Origin: Chionoecetes opilio
Taxonomy: Eukaryota; Arthropoda; Malacostraca; Decapoda; Majidae
Length of the DNA: 64,000 bases
Assembly (NCBI GenBank): GCA_016584305.1
Contig: JACEEZ010006409.1
Location: 35,001-99,000 of the forward strand
Direction: 5' to 3'
Part shown: positions 10,726 to 22,401 of the stretch, one piece after another
How positions within the stretch are numbered: position 1 is the first letter of the stretch
How the letters are laid out: the number at the start of each line of letters is the position of its first letter
Notes under the pieces: generated by a model
The model's database searches: none
Seen by the model: the letters and a program-made list of their open reading frames with translations, nothing else
What the model was told of the DNA's origin: nothing
Translations under genes and position numbers: made by a program

Positions 10726-11209
10726 TTGTATATCCGCCACATCCTCTCTGTGTGGTGCAGATGCGGATCAAGATGCAGAAAGATATTTATTTAATCACAA
10801 ATGCGCAAGTTTGATTTATCACAAACGCGCATGCGTATGTAGATGCGAATATCCGATACAGATCTATTATATTTTTATTGATGTATGTAGATGTTCCGCG
10901 TATGTGGATCCGAATATCCGATACAAATATATAATTATTGATTAATACAACTGCACGCATGATGCCGAGGTAAAGTCTCTGTGTGTTGCTTGACACGCAC
11001 AGGTTCACAGGTTATGGCTCAACAACTTTCCCTGGAAACGAAAGCAGTTAATGTCCCCTTTGATGAATAGGATGGGGTGTGTGGTATGTGAGGCCCCAGC
11101 TTTACCCAAAGATCAGTCTTTATGAGCTTTAAGCTCTCTCCAAGACAGTAACAGCTGGCAGTCATGTGTACAGTTCGTGATCACGCTAGAGGTAAATTAC
11201 ACTTGCATG

Positions 11210-11293
11210 CATGCACCACATCCAGCAATCCATGCACCACATACATCCATCCCTGCACCACATGCATCCATCCATGCACCACATGCATCCATC
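11210..11293. repeat. 21-bp minisatellite, 4 units
   Basis: The unit is CATGCACCACATGCATCCAT plus C. The first three units carry substitutions and the last is canonical. The homologous array at 13874-14062 has nine. Confidence 0.85.
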
Positions 11294-11652
11294 CATGCTA
11301 GCACACACCTTGCATGCATGCATATTCAATCTTCCTTCTAAACTCCATCAAAATTGGGTGTCAGAATTCTTGTATATACTTTGTAAATATGATAGAATGA
11401 GTGTTCCAGTTAATTTGAATATCTAGAAAATAAGAAAAGGTGAATAGCACACTGCATGTCTCTGATCGAGACATCATGAAATATTTTTTTGTAGCCATGT
11501 TTACTTCTGACTCCTTTCACATTCTCAATGCACAATACCATTTTTAAAAATCTATTTCCCTTGACTGTAACTCCTTGTTGTGGGTGAGGCATTGGTCAGG
11601 CAAATGGAACCAGTCAAATGTTCAACATTTTATGTCCTTTGCCTGTTATGAC

Positions 11653-11773
11653 ATTATCCCCATAGAACCAAAGGAATTAACAATCTATAATATTATCCCC
11701 ATAGAACCAAAGGGAATTAAACAATCTATAATATTATCCCCATAGAACCAAAGGGAATTAAACAATCTATAAT
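11653..11773. repeat. 41-bp tandem repeat, 3 units
   Basis: Units of 39, 41 and 41 bp begin ATTATCCCCATAGAACCAAA and end CAATCTATAAT. The homologous place in the second block (about 14434-14480) has a single unit. Confidence 0.85.
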
Positions 11774-12187
11774 ATTATCAAAAGCGTTTGTCTCTCTTAA
11801 GCACCGTAGCAATATTGCTCCTCTTGCTATATTCTACCCTTTATCATGGTTACTGAATTTCTAGACTTGTGAATATATGTCCCCTCTCCTTCTTGCACAA
11901 GACTTTCTACTACTCTTATCCTATTGTGTACATCTTATTAATTCAAGATCTAACCACCATATTTACCCTTTCATACCTTTCAGGAGAAAAATCTGGAAGT
12001 CTTTCATTATATTTCCGCGCCTTTCTATGACAGCACCCCTACAACTTAGAATCATTTTTAAGAGGAGTATCAAGATTCTTCTCGAACTGTAGTTGTTTAT
12101 TCGTGCATCTTTTTTAATACATGCTTTAAGGGAACGGACAATTAACGCAGGCTTCTTATTTTTCTATTTCTCATCCGTAGGCCAGTC

Positions 12188-12830
12188 TAGGCCTGGCACA
12201 CGAGCAATTTTGTGGTCGCCACACCGTGACGACACGAGACGCTGATACACCCGCTTGTATCTCGACTGAGGGACGCGACCGAGTGGCCCGTGTGTAAGGT
12301 TAGCTGCGGCAGAGAGACACCACTACACGCTTCCTCAGTTTCAGCATGGCTGAGGAGGAAGCTACTCTACTATTTCTGCTTCTGCGACGTCGTCGTTGTC
12401 AAAGACAAAGATGCATGTTGATGCTCCCACTAACATCTGGGAGGTTGACTTAAGGACAATTCCCTACCATAAGAACTGTCTAAGAGCAGTCAATCCAATT
12501 CTTTAATTACTTCTGAATGTAAGAAAATACAGAATAAGTTCAGAACAGAGAAAAAAATAAGAAAAAAAATCTGACCTCACATACTAGCATTGGTGAATGA
12601 CTGACAGTCGCAGCTTTGCCCTCCACCGACCGACACACACAAATGGCCGTGTGTAAGGTCCAAGTCACAAAGCTATGCCACGCGTGGCGGGTGTCCGCAT
12701 CTCCTCACCACGGTCGCACGCCACAGCCGCTCGTGTGAAAGGGTTTGTCAAAACAATGGAAACCTATGGAAAACCACATCCCCGCATCTGCGTGGCGCCA
12801 CTAAGTCGAACCACAGAGTGCGCCGTTTGT
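12188..12830. mobile_element. Possible internally deleted PIF/Harbinger element
   Basis: The ends are GC-rich and roughly inverted: GGCCTGGCACACGAGC reading in from 12189, and GGGCCCCGGACAAACGGCGC reading in from about 12837 on the other strand, both followed by a GTGGTYCG motif. Between them lies the remnant of a Harbinger-type transposase N-terminus (12346-12523), and there is no catalytic part. This is what an internally deleted copy would look like. The target duplication is not clear. Confidence 0.35.
12346..12523 (+). pseudogene. PIF/Harbinger transposase N-terminus, remnant
   Basis: The ATG at 12346 opens 35 codons: MAEEEATLLFLLLRRRRC, an acidic start, Leu run and Arg block typical of the first exon of HARBI1-like transposases. 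After TAA (12451-12453) the same frame continues with GQFPTIRTV, a second stop, then EQSIQFFNYF and a third stop. G-x-F-x-T-x-x and K/Q-FFNYFRM are conserved landmarks of this family, so the frame assignment is supported across the stops. No DDE region follows. A dead fragment. Confidence 0.55.
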
Positions 12831-13180
12831 CCGGGGCCCTAATTAGAAGTGAAAAAACTAGTTTAAAAAGAATAACTAAATGCTACATTGAGTTAAGAGT
12901 TATGGTTATACTGCTTCCAGCTGCAATAAAGTCAGCGGTGATGTCCTTAGTACCGGCAAACTCCCATGATTGTAAAATTGTCCCAGCCCAAAATTTCTGC
13001 CACCAAGCTCATCAGTTTCATCCAAGGGCTCCAATGGAGGCCCACACCTGTAAGAACATTTTATGGCTAATATGTATAACATGACTGTCTGGATTCAACT
13101 ATATTCCACCTTTCTACTGTTTCTATAGGTCCTGAACGAGTGTGAAAGTAACAATGAAATGTTGTGCAAACATTTCACAA
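12831..13180. other. No gene recognised
   Basis: An 88-codon plus-strand ORF (12818-13084) overlaps the edge of the Harbinger remnant, but its composition is unremarkable. Confidence 0.3.
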
Positions 13181-13272
13181 GGGGGCATCTCTCCCCAATT
13201 ATAATACGTTTAGAGGATCTAGGTTGTGAAGGTCTAGAGGGAAAAAACACATAAGGGCGGGAAATAACTACA
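13181..13272. repeat. Solo arm of the 45.5/47.5-kb inverted-repeat family
   Basis: GGGGGCATCTCTCCCC, then GTGAAGGTCTAGAGGGAAAA and TAAGGGCGGGAAA follow in the same order and spacing as in the arm at 47390-47484. No partner arm is visible nearby. Confidence 0.5.
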
Positions 13273-13424
13273 GAATTGACCAATGATTAAAAAAAAAGTT
13301 TATAAGGTTTCGAATGCATAAAAAACTTTATTTACAGACTGTCATNTGAAATTCCCCCCCCGGAATCTTGGGAAAATTTTAAAATTTGCATCTCCTAGGA
13401 TGCTGAAAATCCTAGTACCATCAG

Positions 13425-14770
13425 TTCGCCACATCCTCCGGCAGCACGCAGATAAATATTATTTTAATCACAAATGCGCATGTTTAATTTATCACAAACG
13501 CGCATGCGTATGTGGATCCGAATATCCGATACAGATATATTATAGATGTATGTAGATGTTCCGTGTATGTGGATCCGAATATCCGATACAGATGTATAAT
13601 TATTGATTAATACAACTGCACGCATGATGCAGAGGTAAAGTCTCTGTGTGTTGCTTGACACGCACAGGTTCACAGGTTTTGGCTCAACAACTTTTCCTGG
13701 AAACGAAAGCAGTTAATGTCCCCTTTGATGAATAGGATGGGGTGTGTGGTATGTGAGGCCCCAGCTTTACCCAAAGATCAGTCTTTATGAGCTTAAGCTC
13801 TCTCCAAGACGGTAACAGCTGGCAGTCATGTGTACAGTTCGTGATCACGCTAGAGGTGAATTACACTTGCATCCATGCACCACATGCATCCATCCATGCA
13901 CCACATGCATCCATCCATGCACCACATGCATCCATCCATGCACCACATGCATCCATCCATGCACCACATGCATCCATCCATGCACCACATGCATCCATCC
14001 ATGCACCACATGCATCCATCCATGCACCACATGCATCCATCCATGCACCACATGCATCCATCCATGCTCGCACACACCTTGCATGCATGCATATTCAATC
14101 TTCCTTCTAAACTCCATCAAAATTGGGTGTCAGAATTCTTGTATATACTTGGTAAATATGATAGAATGAGTGTTCCAGTTAATTTGAATATCTATAAAAT
14201 AAGAAAAGGTGAATAGCACACTAGCATGTCTCTTATCGAGACAATCATGAAATATTTTTTTTGTAGCCATGTTTACTTTCTTACTCCTTTCACATTCTTA
14301 ATGCACAATACCATTTAAAAAAATTATATTTCCCCTCTGACTGTAACATCCTTGTGGTGGGTGAGGCATGGTCAGGCAAATGGAACCCAGTCAAATGTTC
14401 AACTATTTTTATGTCCTTTTGCCTGTTATGACATTCTCCCCATAGAACCAAAGGGAATTAAACAATCTATAATTATTATCAACAAGCGTTTTGTCTCTCT
14501 TAAGCACCGTAGCAATATTGCTCTCCTCTTGCTATATTCTACCCTTTTATTTCATGTTACCTTGATTTCGAGCCTTGTGATAATATGTCCCCCTCTCCCT
14601 TCTTGCACAAGACTTTCTTTTTAACTCTTATCCCGATTGTGTACATCTTTTAATTGCAAGTCTACCAACCATATTTACTCTTTCACGATACTTTTCAGGA
14701 GAAAATCTGGTTTTCAGAGAAAATTGGAACGTCCTTCATTTATTTTCTGTGTGCCATTTCTATGACAGTG
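13425..14770. repeat. 1.3-kb dispersed block, copy 2
   Basis: This is the second copy of the block at 10726-12030, starting 80 bp after a single undetermined base at 13345. It carries more 21-bp units and fewer 41-bp units than copy 1. Confidence 0.8.
13874..14062. repeat. 21-bp minisatellite, 9 units
   Basis: Nine identical units of CATGCACCACATGCATCCAT plus C. Because 21 is a multiple of three, all frames stay open, which creates false ORFs with MHHMHPS or WMHVVHG periods on both strands. I do not regard these as genes. Confidence 0.95.
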
Positions 14771-15290
14771 AAAAAATGTTCAAAACTTTTGTTTCTTTGT
14801 TTCTTCTTATTCTCATTTCTTATTCTTAGTAGGATAGAATTAATAAAAAGGGAATGAGGTTCTAACTTTAAATACTTTATTATGCTAACTCAATATAAGT
14901 ACTTAGTCGTTTTTAATTTTTTTTGTCTAAACATCCGTGGCATTGGCATGATTTGGCCACCGACGCCAGCCTTGCTTTCGGAGGTGAAACTTGTCCAGCC
15001 AACATAATCCTAGTTTAGGTAAAAAAATGGATATTCTCAGTACAAATGATATTACAAAACCTATGAGCCACAGAAAACTTAATGTCCAGACTCCAATCAA
15101 CCTCTCTATTAAAAATGTACAAATCTCCATAAACAAATGATTAGAATCTGGCACACACCGCTGAGTGCTTCTGGATACGACCATTCTTTCCTACTCAAAT
15201 AGGCCTTTGCAAGTTGTACCTTTCAATAAATGCATGACTTCTTACTTAATAATTTGAAATAACACAACCTCCCGTTTTATGATCCATGTG
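14771..15290. other. AT-rich stretch, no gene seen
   Basis: An 85-codon minus-strand ORF (15184-14927) has two hydrophobic stretches. It has no recognisable family and AT-rich codons, so I do not call it. Confidence 0.3.
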
Positions 15291-15299
15291 ACCATCCAC

Positions 15300-15405
15300 C
15301 ACCCGAGCCAATCAGCGCCAGCAAGGCGCCCCTCTGTTGGCGATATGGCATTCCTGCCACCCTCATACGTGAATGGTCCAGTTCCCAAGCTACGTGAGAA
15401 GGCAG
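15300..15405 (+). promoter_or_regulatory. Possible promoter with CCAAT-like and YY1-like motifs
   Basis: A GC-richer island within AT-rich DNA holds GAGCCAATCAGCG (a CCAAT-type motif, about 15303-15315). Directly at the candidate start codon it holds CAGATGGCGGCC, which resembles the YY1 site often found at start codons of housekeeping genes. No TATA box is evident. Motif matching by eye only. Confidence 0.3.
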
Positions 15406-15507
15406 ATGGCGGCCACGGCTAGGCTGCTTTTAAGATATTTTTTGTCGCGTGAAATACACCCTTTTCTAAAAGAATGTAACACTCACACCATGTATATTCT
15501 CTTTTAG
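15406..15507 (+). CDS. Short presequence-like ORF, possible first exon
   Basis: ATG at 15406 reads 33 codons to TAG at 15505-15507. The first 16 residues, MAATARLLLRYFLSRE, are Arg-rich, lack acidic residues until Glu-16 and alternate with Leu/Ala/Phe, as mitochondrial targeting peptides do. If this is a first exon the protein would continue through a splice within 15440-15500; a possible donor GTAAC at 15475 is poor. I could not find a matching second exon. Weak, but the best candidate for a host gene start in the window. Confidence 0.25.
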   Translation: MAATARLLLRYFLSREIHPFLKECNTHTMYILF

Positions 15508-18500
15508 CCCATCTTACAGTTTCTATGCACTCTTTGTCCGATGTAAAAAAATGTTATTGGAGGTGTATGACGGGCGTGTTGACGTATTTAGTAGGACCCC
15601 CCATTGTTCGTAATAAAAAGAAAAAAAGTAGCCGTTGAATGTAGTACAGAGTCTGCGGAAAATGTGGGAGCAATGTTTCCCATATATCTTCAAGAACGCG
15701 TATTAGCCACGAGAACTTTATTGCAGTAGAAAAATCCAGATTTCACAAGGACTGTCCCTGTGGTATAAGCAATTTAAATTACATTGATAAATGACCGATT
15801 ACTTTGTTTTTAAGGCATATTACTCGAAGATATCTTCCAGAATCGAGGGGAATTGGGGGCATACTGCGTAAAAACTCTTGCGAATAAGTCGCGGTCCACA
15901 CGGAAATTTTCTGGCAATATTACACCCGGCAACGCAATGCGGCCCAACTCTCGATATTTTGCGAGTTCTAAATGACAATTTATGATACGGGACGTGTCGT
16001 CTTTGTCGAAGTTGCCGCAATACCAAATTGCTGCAATATCCCACCCCAAACGCATATATTTGACTTATTTTTAATGCACGCTCTAATTCAATATACAGAA
16101 GCTGAGATACATGGCTACATAGTAACAGAACCGATTAAGAAGAATGTGAAGCCCTGTACTTCTTGTACGTGGTGTTTTAAAGCGTTTGAAGGTACAAAAC
16201 ACCAATAAAATTTTAAATGAGTTATGGCTGGTAAAAACATTTTCTTTGTTACGTCCCTATTATAGTACAATTTTTTTAGGTGGGATACCAACTTATTATT
16301 GGAATCACTTTGATGTGGACTGTTGACTTTTTTTACGTCTGACGCACTTGCCATACACAAGAATCCTTTCAATCATATCACCACCTTATTTGTGAACCAG
16401 TTTCTTCTCCCTCCTTTCTCCCTTTATTTTTCACAAGATTCTTCTTCAGATACATCTTGAGGAGCCAAAATTGCCCATTCAATTATTGCTACCGCTGAAA
16501 TCCGTGTGACCAAACACGACAAGGTGTTTGCCTTTGCTGAATAATTGCAGCCTGAATATTGACGCCAAAATTGCCTCATGTGACCGCGGCATAAGAAATG
16601 GTACCTTTTTCAAGTGGAATAACGATTCTGCAGACACGCTTCCATCAAGACATAACACTATGTTAGAACGGATAAAAGATAGATTGGTGCATCAATAAGC
16701 TGCTGGTTATTGACGGCACAGGGGCGCGAAAATATAAACGATTATATATAAAAAATCTGATTTCAGTCAAAAACGAAACGGATAGATGCTTTGGGTAGAT
16801 CCCTCGTTGAGCTAACAAAAAGTTTCATGCCATTTTTTTTTGGTCTAGGTCCTAGTTTTCCATAGTAAAAAATTGGGTACGCAATAAGGTAGTTTTTCTG
16901 ACATTTTTCCAGCTGCCAACAAATTTGGTAGAGTTTTATTGTCCTAACAGACGTAAAAATGATCTCAATGACATTGTTACATCATGCGAAGAACACTAAT
17001 AATTGGTTTTCTATATATGTTTTTTTTCACAGACCCTGCAGTCAAAGAAAGTTTTGAAGTTTTTTTATAAACACTTCCCGTATAGATACGGAGAAAAAGT
17101 CACAGCAGCAAGTTGTAGTGCTACCAAAATCCTGCCTTATACTCGGTCCAAAATCCGCTCTTTTATCCAGTATTTTAGACCGCCAAACCCAAAAACTGTT
17201 TTTGTGCACGGCAACTGTTGTGCAACGTGCACCCCGTAATACCACAAGTTTTTACACACTTTATAACGTAAATGTATTAATACACCACGGGGGCTATGTA
17301 GTACGTACCCGAATGGATGGATTGGTTTAATAGTCAGGTTCGCCGTGTACCTTGAAAGTGATCCGTGGAATAGCGTGCCAAAGCGGTGTTATTTTTAAAT
17401 GGCCATCTATAGGGTCTTAGTAGACAGAATAACTTGTGTGCAATTTACTTTGGGTGAATTTGTTTTTGTGGGGGCTTAAAGTGGGCTACCGTCATTTCGC
17501 CAGTTTTATCGCCCGAAATGAAGCGCTAATATTGATACTATTTTTATGCTCAAATATAATAGGAAACTTCATGAAAAAATCTGTGTCCCCTTCCTCCTAT
17601 CATTCATTTATGTACCAAATATTAGTTGATATCTGAATAATTATGGATGTTTACAACTATTTATTGTACATCATATTCCGTGAACAAGATATCCGCGTCT
17701 CTGACTCGCTACGATTTTGTCACCCCTATATAACACTTATTCTAAATTAACTGGATGGCGAAACAAATAACTCACAAAGCTAATAGAATTCAGTAAATAT
17801 AATATTCTATGCAGTTCATTTGTTTCGTTGAGAAATATCTCAGTCCAAACCCGTCCGAATCGAGTCCAACTTTCTTTAGCATTTGTGGACTATGCTAAGT
17901 ATTAAATTTTCTTCTTTTTTTTCCAGTGAATGATGCCAATTAACTTATGTCCTACACCGGATCTTGATCTTTGAATGCGCCGAACGGATGCTGGTATAAT
18001 ATTTTTAACTTGTAATTGTTTATGTATTTCCAGATATGCGACTTATGAAAAGTTCACAGTGCCGTTTCGAAGCGAGGCCTGTTGAGTTCCACTATAACGG
18101 ACGTGACAATAGACTCACTCCCCCTTGCTTTCATTTGCTAGAAGAGGCAACGTAAGGGCTCTACAGCTTGTACGAAATGTTACAGTCAGATTTTTGGTAA
18201 CTAAAGAACTTTGCCGAAAAGCGAGCACAGTAATGGAGACGCAGTAATCACCTCTGGCTGAAAATCTGTCCAATTGTCTGAATCTGTGATCGGAAAAACA
18301 TCCATTACCACAAAGACTGTTCAATCGTAGTGCCAAAGGGTAGCTGGCGAGCCGAAAGAGATTTTGTGAAACATATCTATGAAAGCACAAATGCGACTAC
18401 CCTAAACTCGGACGTTCCAATCTTGCACATGATAAGGAATTCGGTCAGACGTGTTCGCCGTGTGTCGCCACATGGAGGCAAAGACCTCCAAGTCCCTGTG

Positions 18501-19308
18501 CGTTTCTTCTCTGTGACAATCCTACGATGGAGAGTTGCATCTTGTCCTGACATGCGATGGGACCGTTTTGTGGACATAAAACAGCGAACACACTGACGAC
18601 GAAAGGGCCATATATCTAAGATTTTTTCTCCACCTTTGTGGTCGGTTTTTGGTATACAAGAATCAAGATACGACGCAAACGCGTCGAGCTTTTTGGTTGT
18701 CCACCAACGACAACAACAACAGCAAGTTTCTCCATCCACTCCCCGTGCCCTATTTCCATCATATTTTTCCCCAACCATTACGGTGATTTTTTTAACATAA
18801 CCGTAAGTTATGCTTTATATTTGGGGAGTACCCCAAATCATACATAAGATTAAATTAGGTGCAGGCGGCCTTTATTTTGATGTGAGAAGTGGTGAGGAGG
18901 CCGTGGTGGTGGTGTGGGATGTGCTGACCACCGCCCCCGCCACATGTATTAGGCCCATTTATTTATATTAACGCCTTAGACAAGTGGCAAACACTATCAA
19001 AACTATTTTTTTAAATGGCAAATGATCAATTATGCCGGAAAAGGTATTAGATAAATATAAAGGGTCAATCAACTATGCCAAGATCCGACCATGGTGCTGA
19101 CGGCTTGCATGCATTAGGCCCATTTTTTTTACATTTTAAAACGCCTTAAGACATGCTAGAAACCAGCCTCGAGGATCAGGTAACATAACATTTAAAAACT
19201 AAAATTAAGCAAAGAGGGGACCGGTTACCATAAGAAATAGGTAAATTAATACTTTCAACCAGTAGTTGGAGTACGAGGTCAAAGTACTCATTTCCTGTGT
19301 ATTTTGAT
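15508..19308. other. 3.8 kb without a supported gene
   Basis: Mostly AT-rich. Overlapping short ORFs on both strands (for example minus 16055-15810, plus 17003-17239, and minus 18778-18377 of 133 codons opposite plus 18330-18596) have no motif I recognise and look like chance or decayed repeats. A repeated CCAAAATTGCC motif occurs at 16466 and 16563. Confidence 0.35.
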
Positions 19309-20048
19309 GGTGTTAAGATTGTGTTCACATTAAAAATCGTCGGAAATGCCTCATTGCATTTTATTCCCCCCTCCATAACAAACCTGGGGGGACCCGTCGG
19401 AACGGTTTAGGAACTGTCGCCGATGGAGATTCTCGCCGAAACAACAACCTAGACTCTCGTCGACGTGGACATTTTAACCTAACCTGGATATTGGTACCTA
19501 ATTAACCTACTGATCAAGCTAACGATAGTATTTCATCCCTTGAATCCAAAACATGGGTTACATTTGATAAATGTATATATTGGGTCCTGTAATATCAAGA
19601 ATTGGAACACTCGACGACGGCGGCGAGGTTCCGATCGGCGACAGTTCCAGGTACCTCGGGGGAACCTTCGGGGGTTTTGGGCGGGTAAAGTTACAAATAG
19701 TTCTGTAAGGGTAGTATATCATATGGATGACATAAATATATCCGAAAAACACTCTATGGGATGACATAAGGCCGAAAATACATAAAATATATTACCGATA
19801 AGGTCTACTGCAATTACTTGCTTATTTGTGGGGGGGAGAATCTTGATTTAAAAATCTTTAACTACAACGTAAAATGCAGTTTGATAAAATACATGGACAT
19901 TAGCCAAGCGCCCCCCCCCCCCCCTGCTAGTTCACTAAACTAACCTGTGGTTGGTTGAAACCCTGGTGCAGGGATAAAGGGGGAAATAACTGAAAAAATT
20001 ATGCATTTCCGACGATTTGATGGACCATCATTCTTAACACATTCAACA
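19309..20048. mobile_element. 0.74-kb inverted-repeat element
   Basis: AAATCGTCGGAAATGC (about 19334-19349) is the exact reverse complement of GCATTTCCGACGATTT (about 20005-20020). Similarity continues outward (GTGTTAAG at 19310; CTTAACAC at 20034). Inside lies a second inverted pair, GGAACTGTCGCCGAT (19409) and ATCGGCGACAGTTCC (19636). A C-run occurs at about 19911-19924. Parts such as ATACATGGACATT and GCGACAGTTCCAG recur near 47040-47280. Non-coding, MITE-like. Confidence 0.55.
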
Positions 20049-20290
20049 TACTGGGAAAAGATACTTCTAACCTCTTGCTCATGCTGAATTACTGGTTGAA
20101 AGTACCAAAATACCAAGTAATATTGGGTAAATTTTTACACTAGGACCAAAAATTCTGAAGAAAATTTGGATTATGGTTTCTTTTTCCCGTAATGGATTCT
20201 AGAAACTCAGAATTTCCGTCGAAAATCATCATTTTCAGAGAATAAGATGTTTGTACTAGGAAGAAGAGTGTATAAGAGTATGAAAATAAA

Positions 20291-20690
20291 CTAACCAAAA
20301 CCCCCCCTTTAGACTCACTAATCTAACCTAACCCCAACCTTTAGACTCACTAATCTAACCTACCCCCCTTTTTAGAACTCCTAAATCTAACCTAACCCCA
20401 CCTTTAGACTCACTATCTAACCTAACCCCACTTTTAGACTCACTAATCTAACCTAACCCCACCTTTAGATCCCCAAATCTAACCTAACCCCACCTTTAGA
20501 CGCACCAATCTAACCTAACCCTACCTTTTAGACTCACTAATCTACCTAACCCCACCTTTAAAATCACCAATCTAACCTAACCCCACCTTTAAAACTCCCC
20601 AAATCTAACCTAACCCCACCTTTTAGACTCACTAATCTACCTAACCCTACCTTTAGACTCACCAATCTAACCAAACCCCCTTTTTAACAT
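20291..20690. repeat. Minisatellite of about 33 bp with CTAACCTAACC core
   Basis: About a dozen imperfect units carry CTAACCTAACCCCACCTTTA and a GACTCACTAAT-type ending. The core is two steps of the arthropod telomeric repeat (TTAGG on the other strand). C-run length varies between units. Confidence 0.85.
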
Positions 20691-21794
20691 AACAAAACCC
20701 CAAATCCTCTTTTAAAAAGTGTCCGCGTTTATGGGAAGAACAGAGGCGATGCAGGTCACAAAAGGAAAAAGTGAGGCGTACGTAAACTTTTGTTTCTCTC
20801 CTCCCTGTAAGTACAATGTTATTCTCAAAAAATAAAGATTTGCGACGGGGAAACTCATTGAAAGAATATTTCTTAGAATCCGAATGTGGTAAACAAAAAC
20901 CATACTCCCAATTGTGTAGGGAATTCTGGTCCTATTGTAAAATATTATATTATATTTGCAGTGGCAAAAATCATGCAGATGCCAATAGCCTGCATTAAGT
21001 ATATCTACATATGCATATCTGTGATGTCAGAGGCAGACTAGCCATAACGCTCTATACATATCGTACTTTTTATACCCGTATATTTCTATATTATAAAAGC
21101 TTGATATTCTGCAGGAGTGGACTGGTCCACATGCCTTACAGGATACTTTTTCTCTATCATTTGCAGCTCAGTTTATTGCTCTGTATTTATTCACTTGCTA
21201 AACCAAAAATATAGCACTTTTTTTTGTATAGTAATAGCTAGTTTTAAGTAAGGCTAGGTTTGTGTTACGTTTATTGGAGTTATTTTGGTTTAATAAGCAA
21301 ATCTGATGGTGCGATTACATGGCGGGTTGGCGGCTGCAAACTCCTGCGTAATATTTACCTATACTAATTATTTACACAACATTTATTTCACTGTTATGGA
21401 TTCTACCACGCTTTAATGTTTGTTGGTAAATACTCCCCAGAAGTAGGTGGCTGCCAACCAGCCGGGACAGCCAGGCAATCGCGCACCATCAGACTCGCCT
21501 TTGTAACCTAAATAACTCGACAAAATCTGTCCCAAACTTAACCTAAACTAAACATAAGCTAAACATAACTAAAATCTAGCCCTAAAGGTGAATAGTTTTA
21601 CCACACAGTTACTTGCTAATTCATGTACCATCAAAAGCACTTGATGCAAATATTATCACTTTATGGAAATTACTTACTTCAGTTTTATTTCAGCAATATT
21701 ATTGCAGTTCAGCATTTGTTCAATCTTGCGCTATTATTCCAGAATCACGCATGTTTCACTGTGAAGGACACATATGCGTTACATGAGGTTCCTT
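20691..21794. other. AT-rich stretch, no gene seen
   Basis: Short ORFs only. Near 21500-21560 there are dispersed AACCTAAA-type motifs. Confidence 0.35.
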
Positions 21795-21817
21795 TTAGGT
21801 TAGGTTAGGTTAGGTTA
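21795..21817. repeat. Interstitial TTAGG array, 4 units
   Basis: Four uninterrupted TTAGG units, the telomeric repeat of most arthropods. A similar short array lies at 47160-47180. Confidence 0.8.
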
Positions 21818-21995
21818 CTACTCTCGCTAACCGAATCTCTCGTCTCCCTCATCAAAAGCTCCAATTTTCTACCACTCAACCTATATATCTAATAAGCTTT
21901 TACCGGTGTCTCCGTATACCTAATCTAACCTAACCATTGCCCTCAGCGTAATTTCCGGATTTGTGTCTGGACTAAAATTTCTGTACAAAACAGTA

Positions 21996-21997
<2 letters not shown>

Positions 21998-22086
<89 letters not shown>
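21998..22086. repeat. (TA)n microsatellite
   Basis: About 44 dinucleotides with one phase break near 22037. ORFs of alternating Tyr/Ile across it are artefacts. Confidence 0.95.
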
Positions 22087-22089
<3 letters not shown>

Positions 22090-22401
22090 TTTTAGGGTAT
22101 TTTTTATTAATCTATTATGTACTCATTTTTGTCGAAAATCATTAGTTTATGAAGTGAGATGGAGGGGCTATAGAGAAAATAATGAATGAATTTGGACTTA
22201 AACAGTTAGCAGATTAATTAAAAACACGTCACAACGTATCAGACATTTTTTCAACCGTTGCCAAAAGGAGACGCGTGCATTTTTTTTTTTTTAGCTATCC
22301 TGCTGTTTAAATTATGAAAATTTGTTCTGCCCCATTGTATTTTTAAGACTTCATAAGTTAACATGGAGTGAACCGCTAGTACAGAATCTCTTATTTACAG
22401 C

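Larger units (their letters stand above)
10726..12030. repeat. 1.3-kb dispersed block, copy 1
   Basis: This aligns in direct orientation with 13425-14770. Shared segments include CACAAACGCGCATGCGTATG (10822 and 13493), CTGCACGCATGATGC (10951 and 13615) and CTTAAGCACCGTAGCAATAT (11797 and 14500). The copies differ by many single-base indels and by the number of minisatellite units. It is non-coding as far as I can tell. Confidence 0.8.

Noticed and set aside
13787..14216. Five overlapping ORFs of 75-113 codons with MHHMHPS, WMHVVHG or similar periods
   Set aside because: They come from the 21-bp minisatellite, whose unit length is a multiple of three and has no stop in most frames on either strand.
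15810..16208. Three overlapping ORFs of 74-81 codons on both strands
   Set aside because: Mutually exclusive frames without recognisable domains.
18377..18778. 133-codon minus-strand ORF with Cys and Arg-rich stretches
   Set aside because: A similar-length ORF overlaps on the plus strand, no motif is recognisable, and there is no Kozak or splice context.
20291..20690. CRISPR-like spacing of short repeats
   Set aside because: Units are contiguous and imperfect with no unique spacers; the context is eukaryotic.
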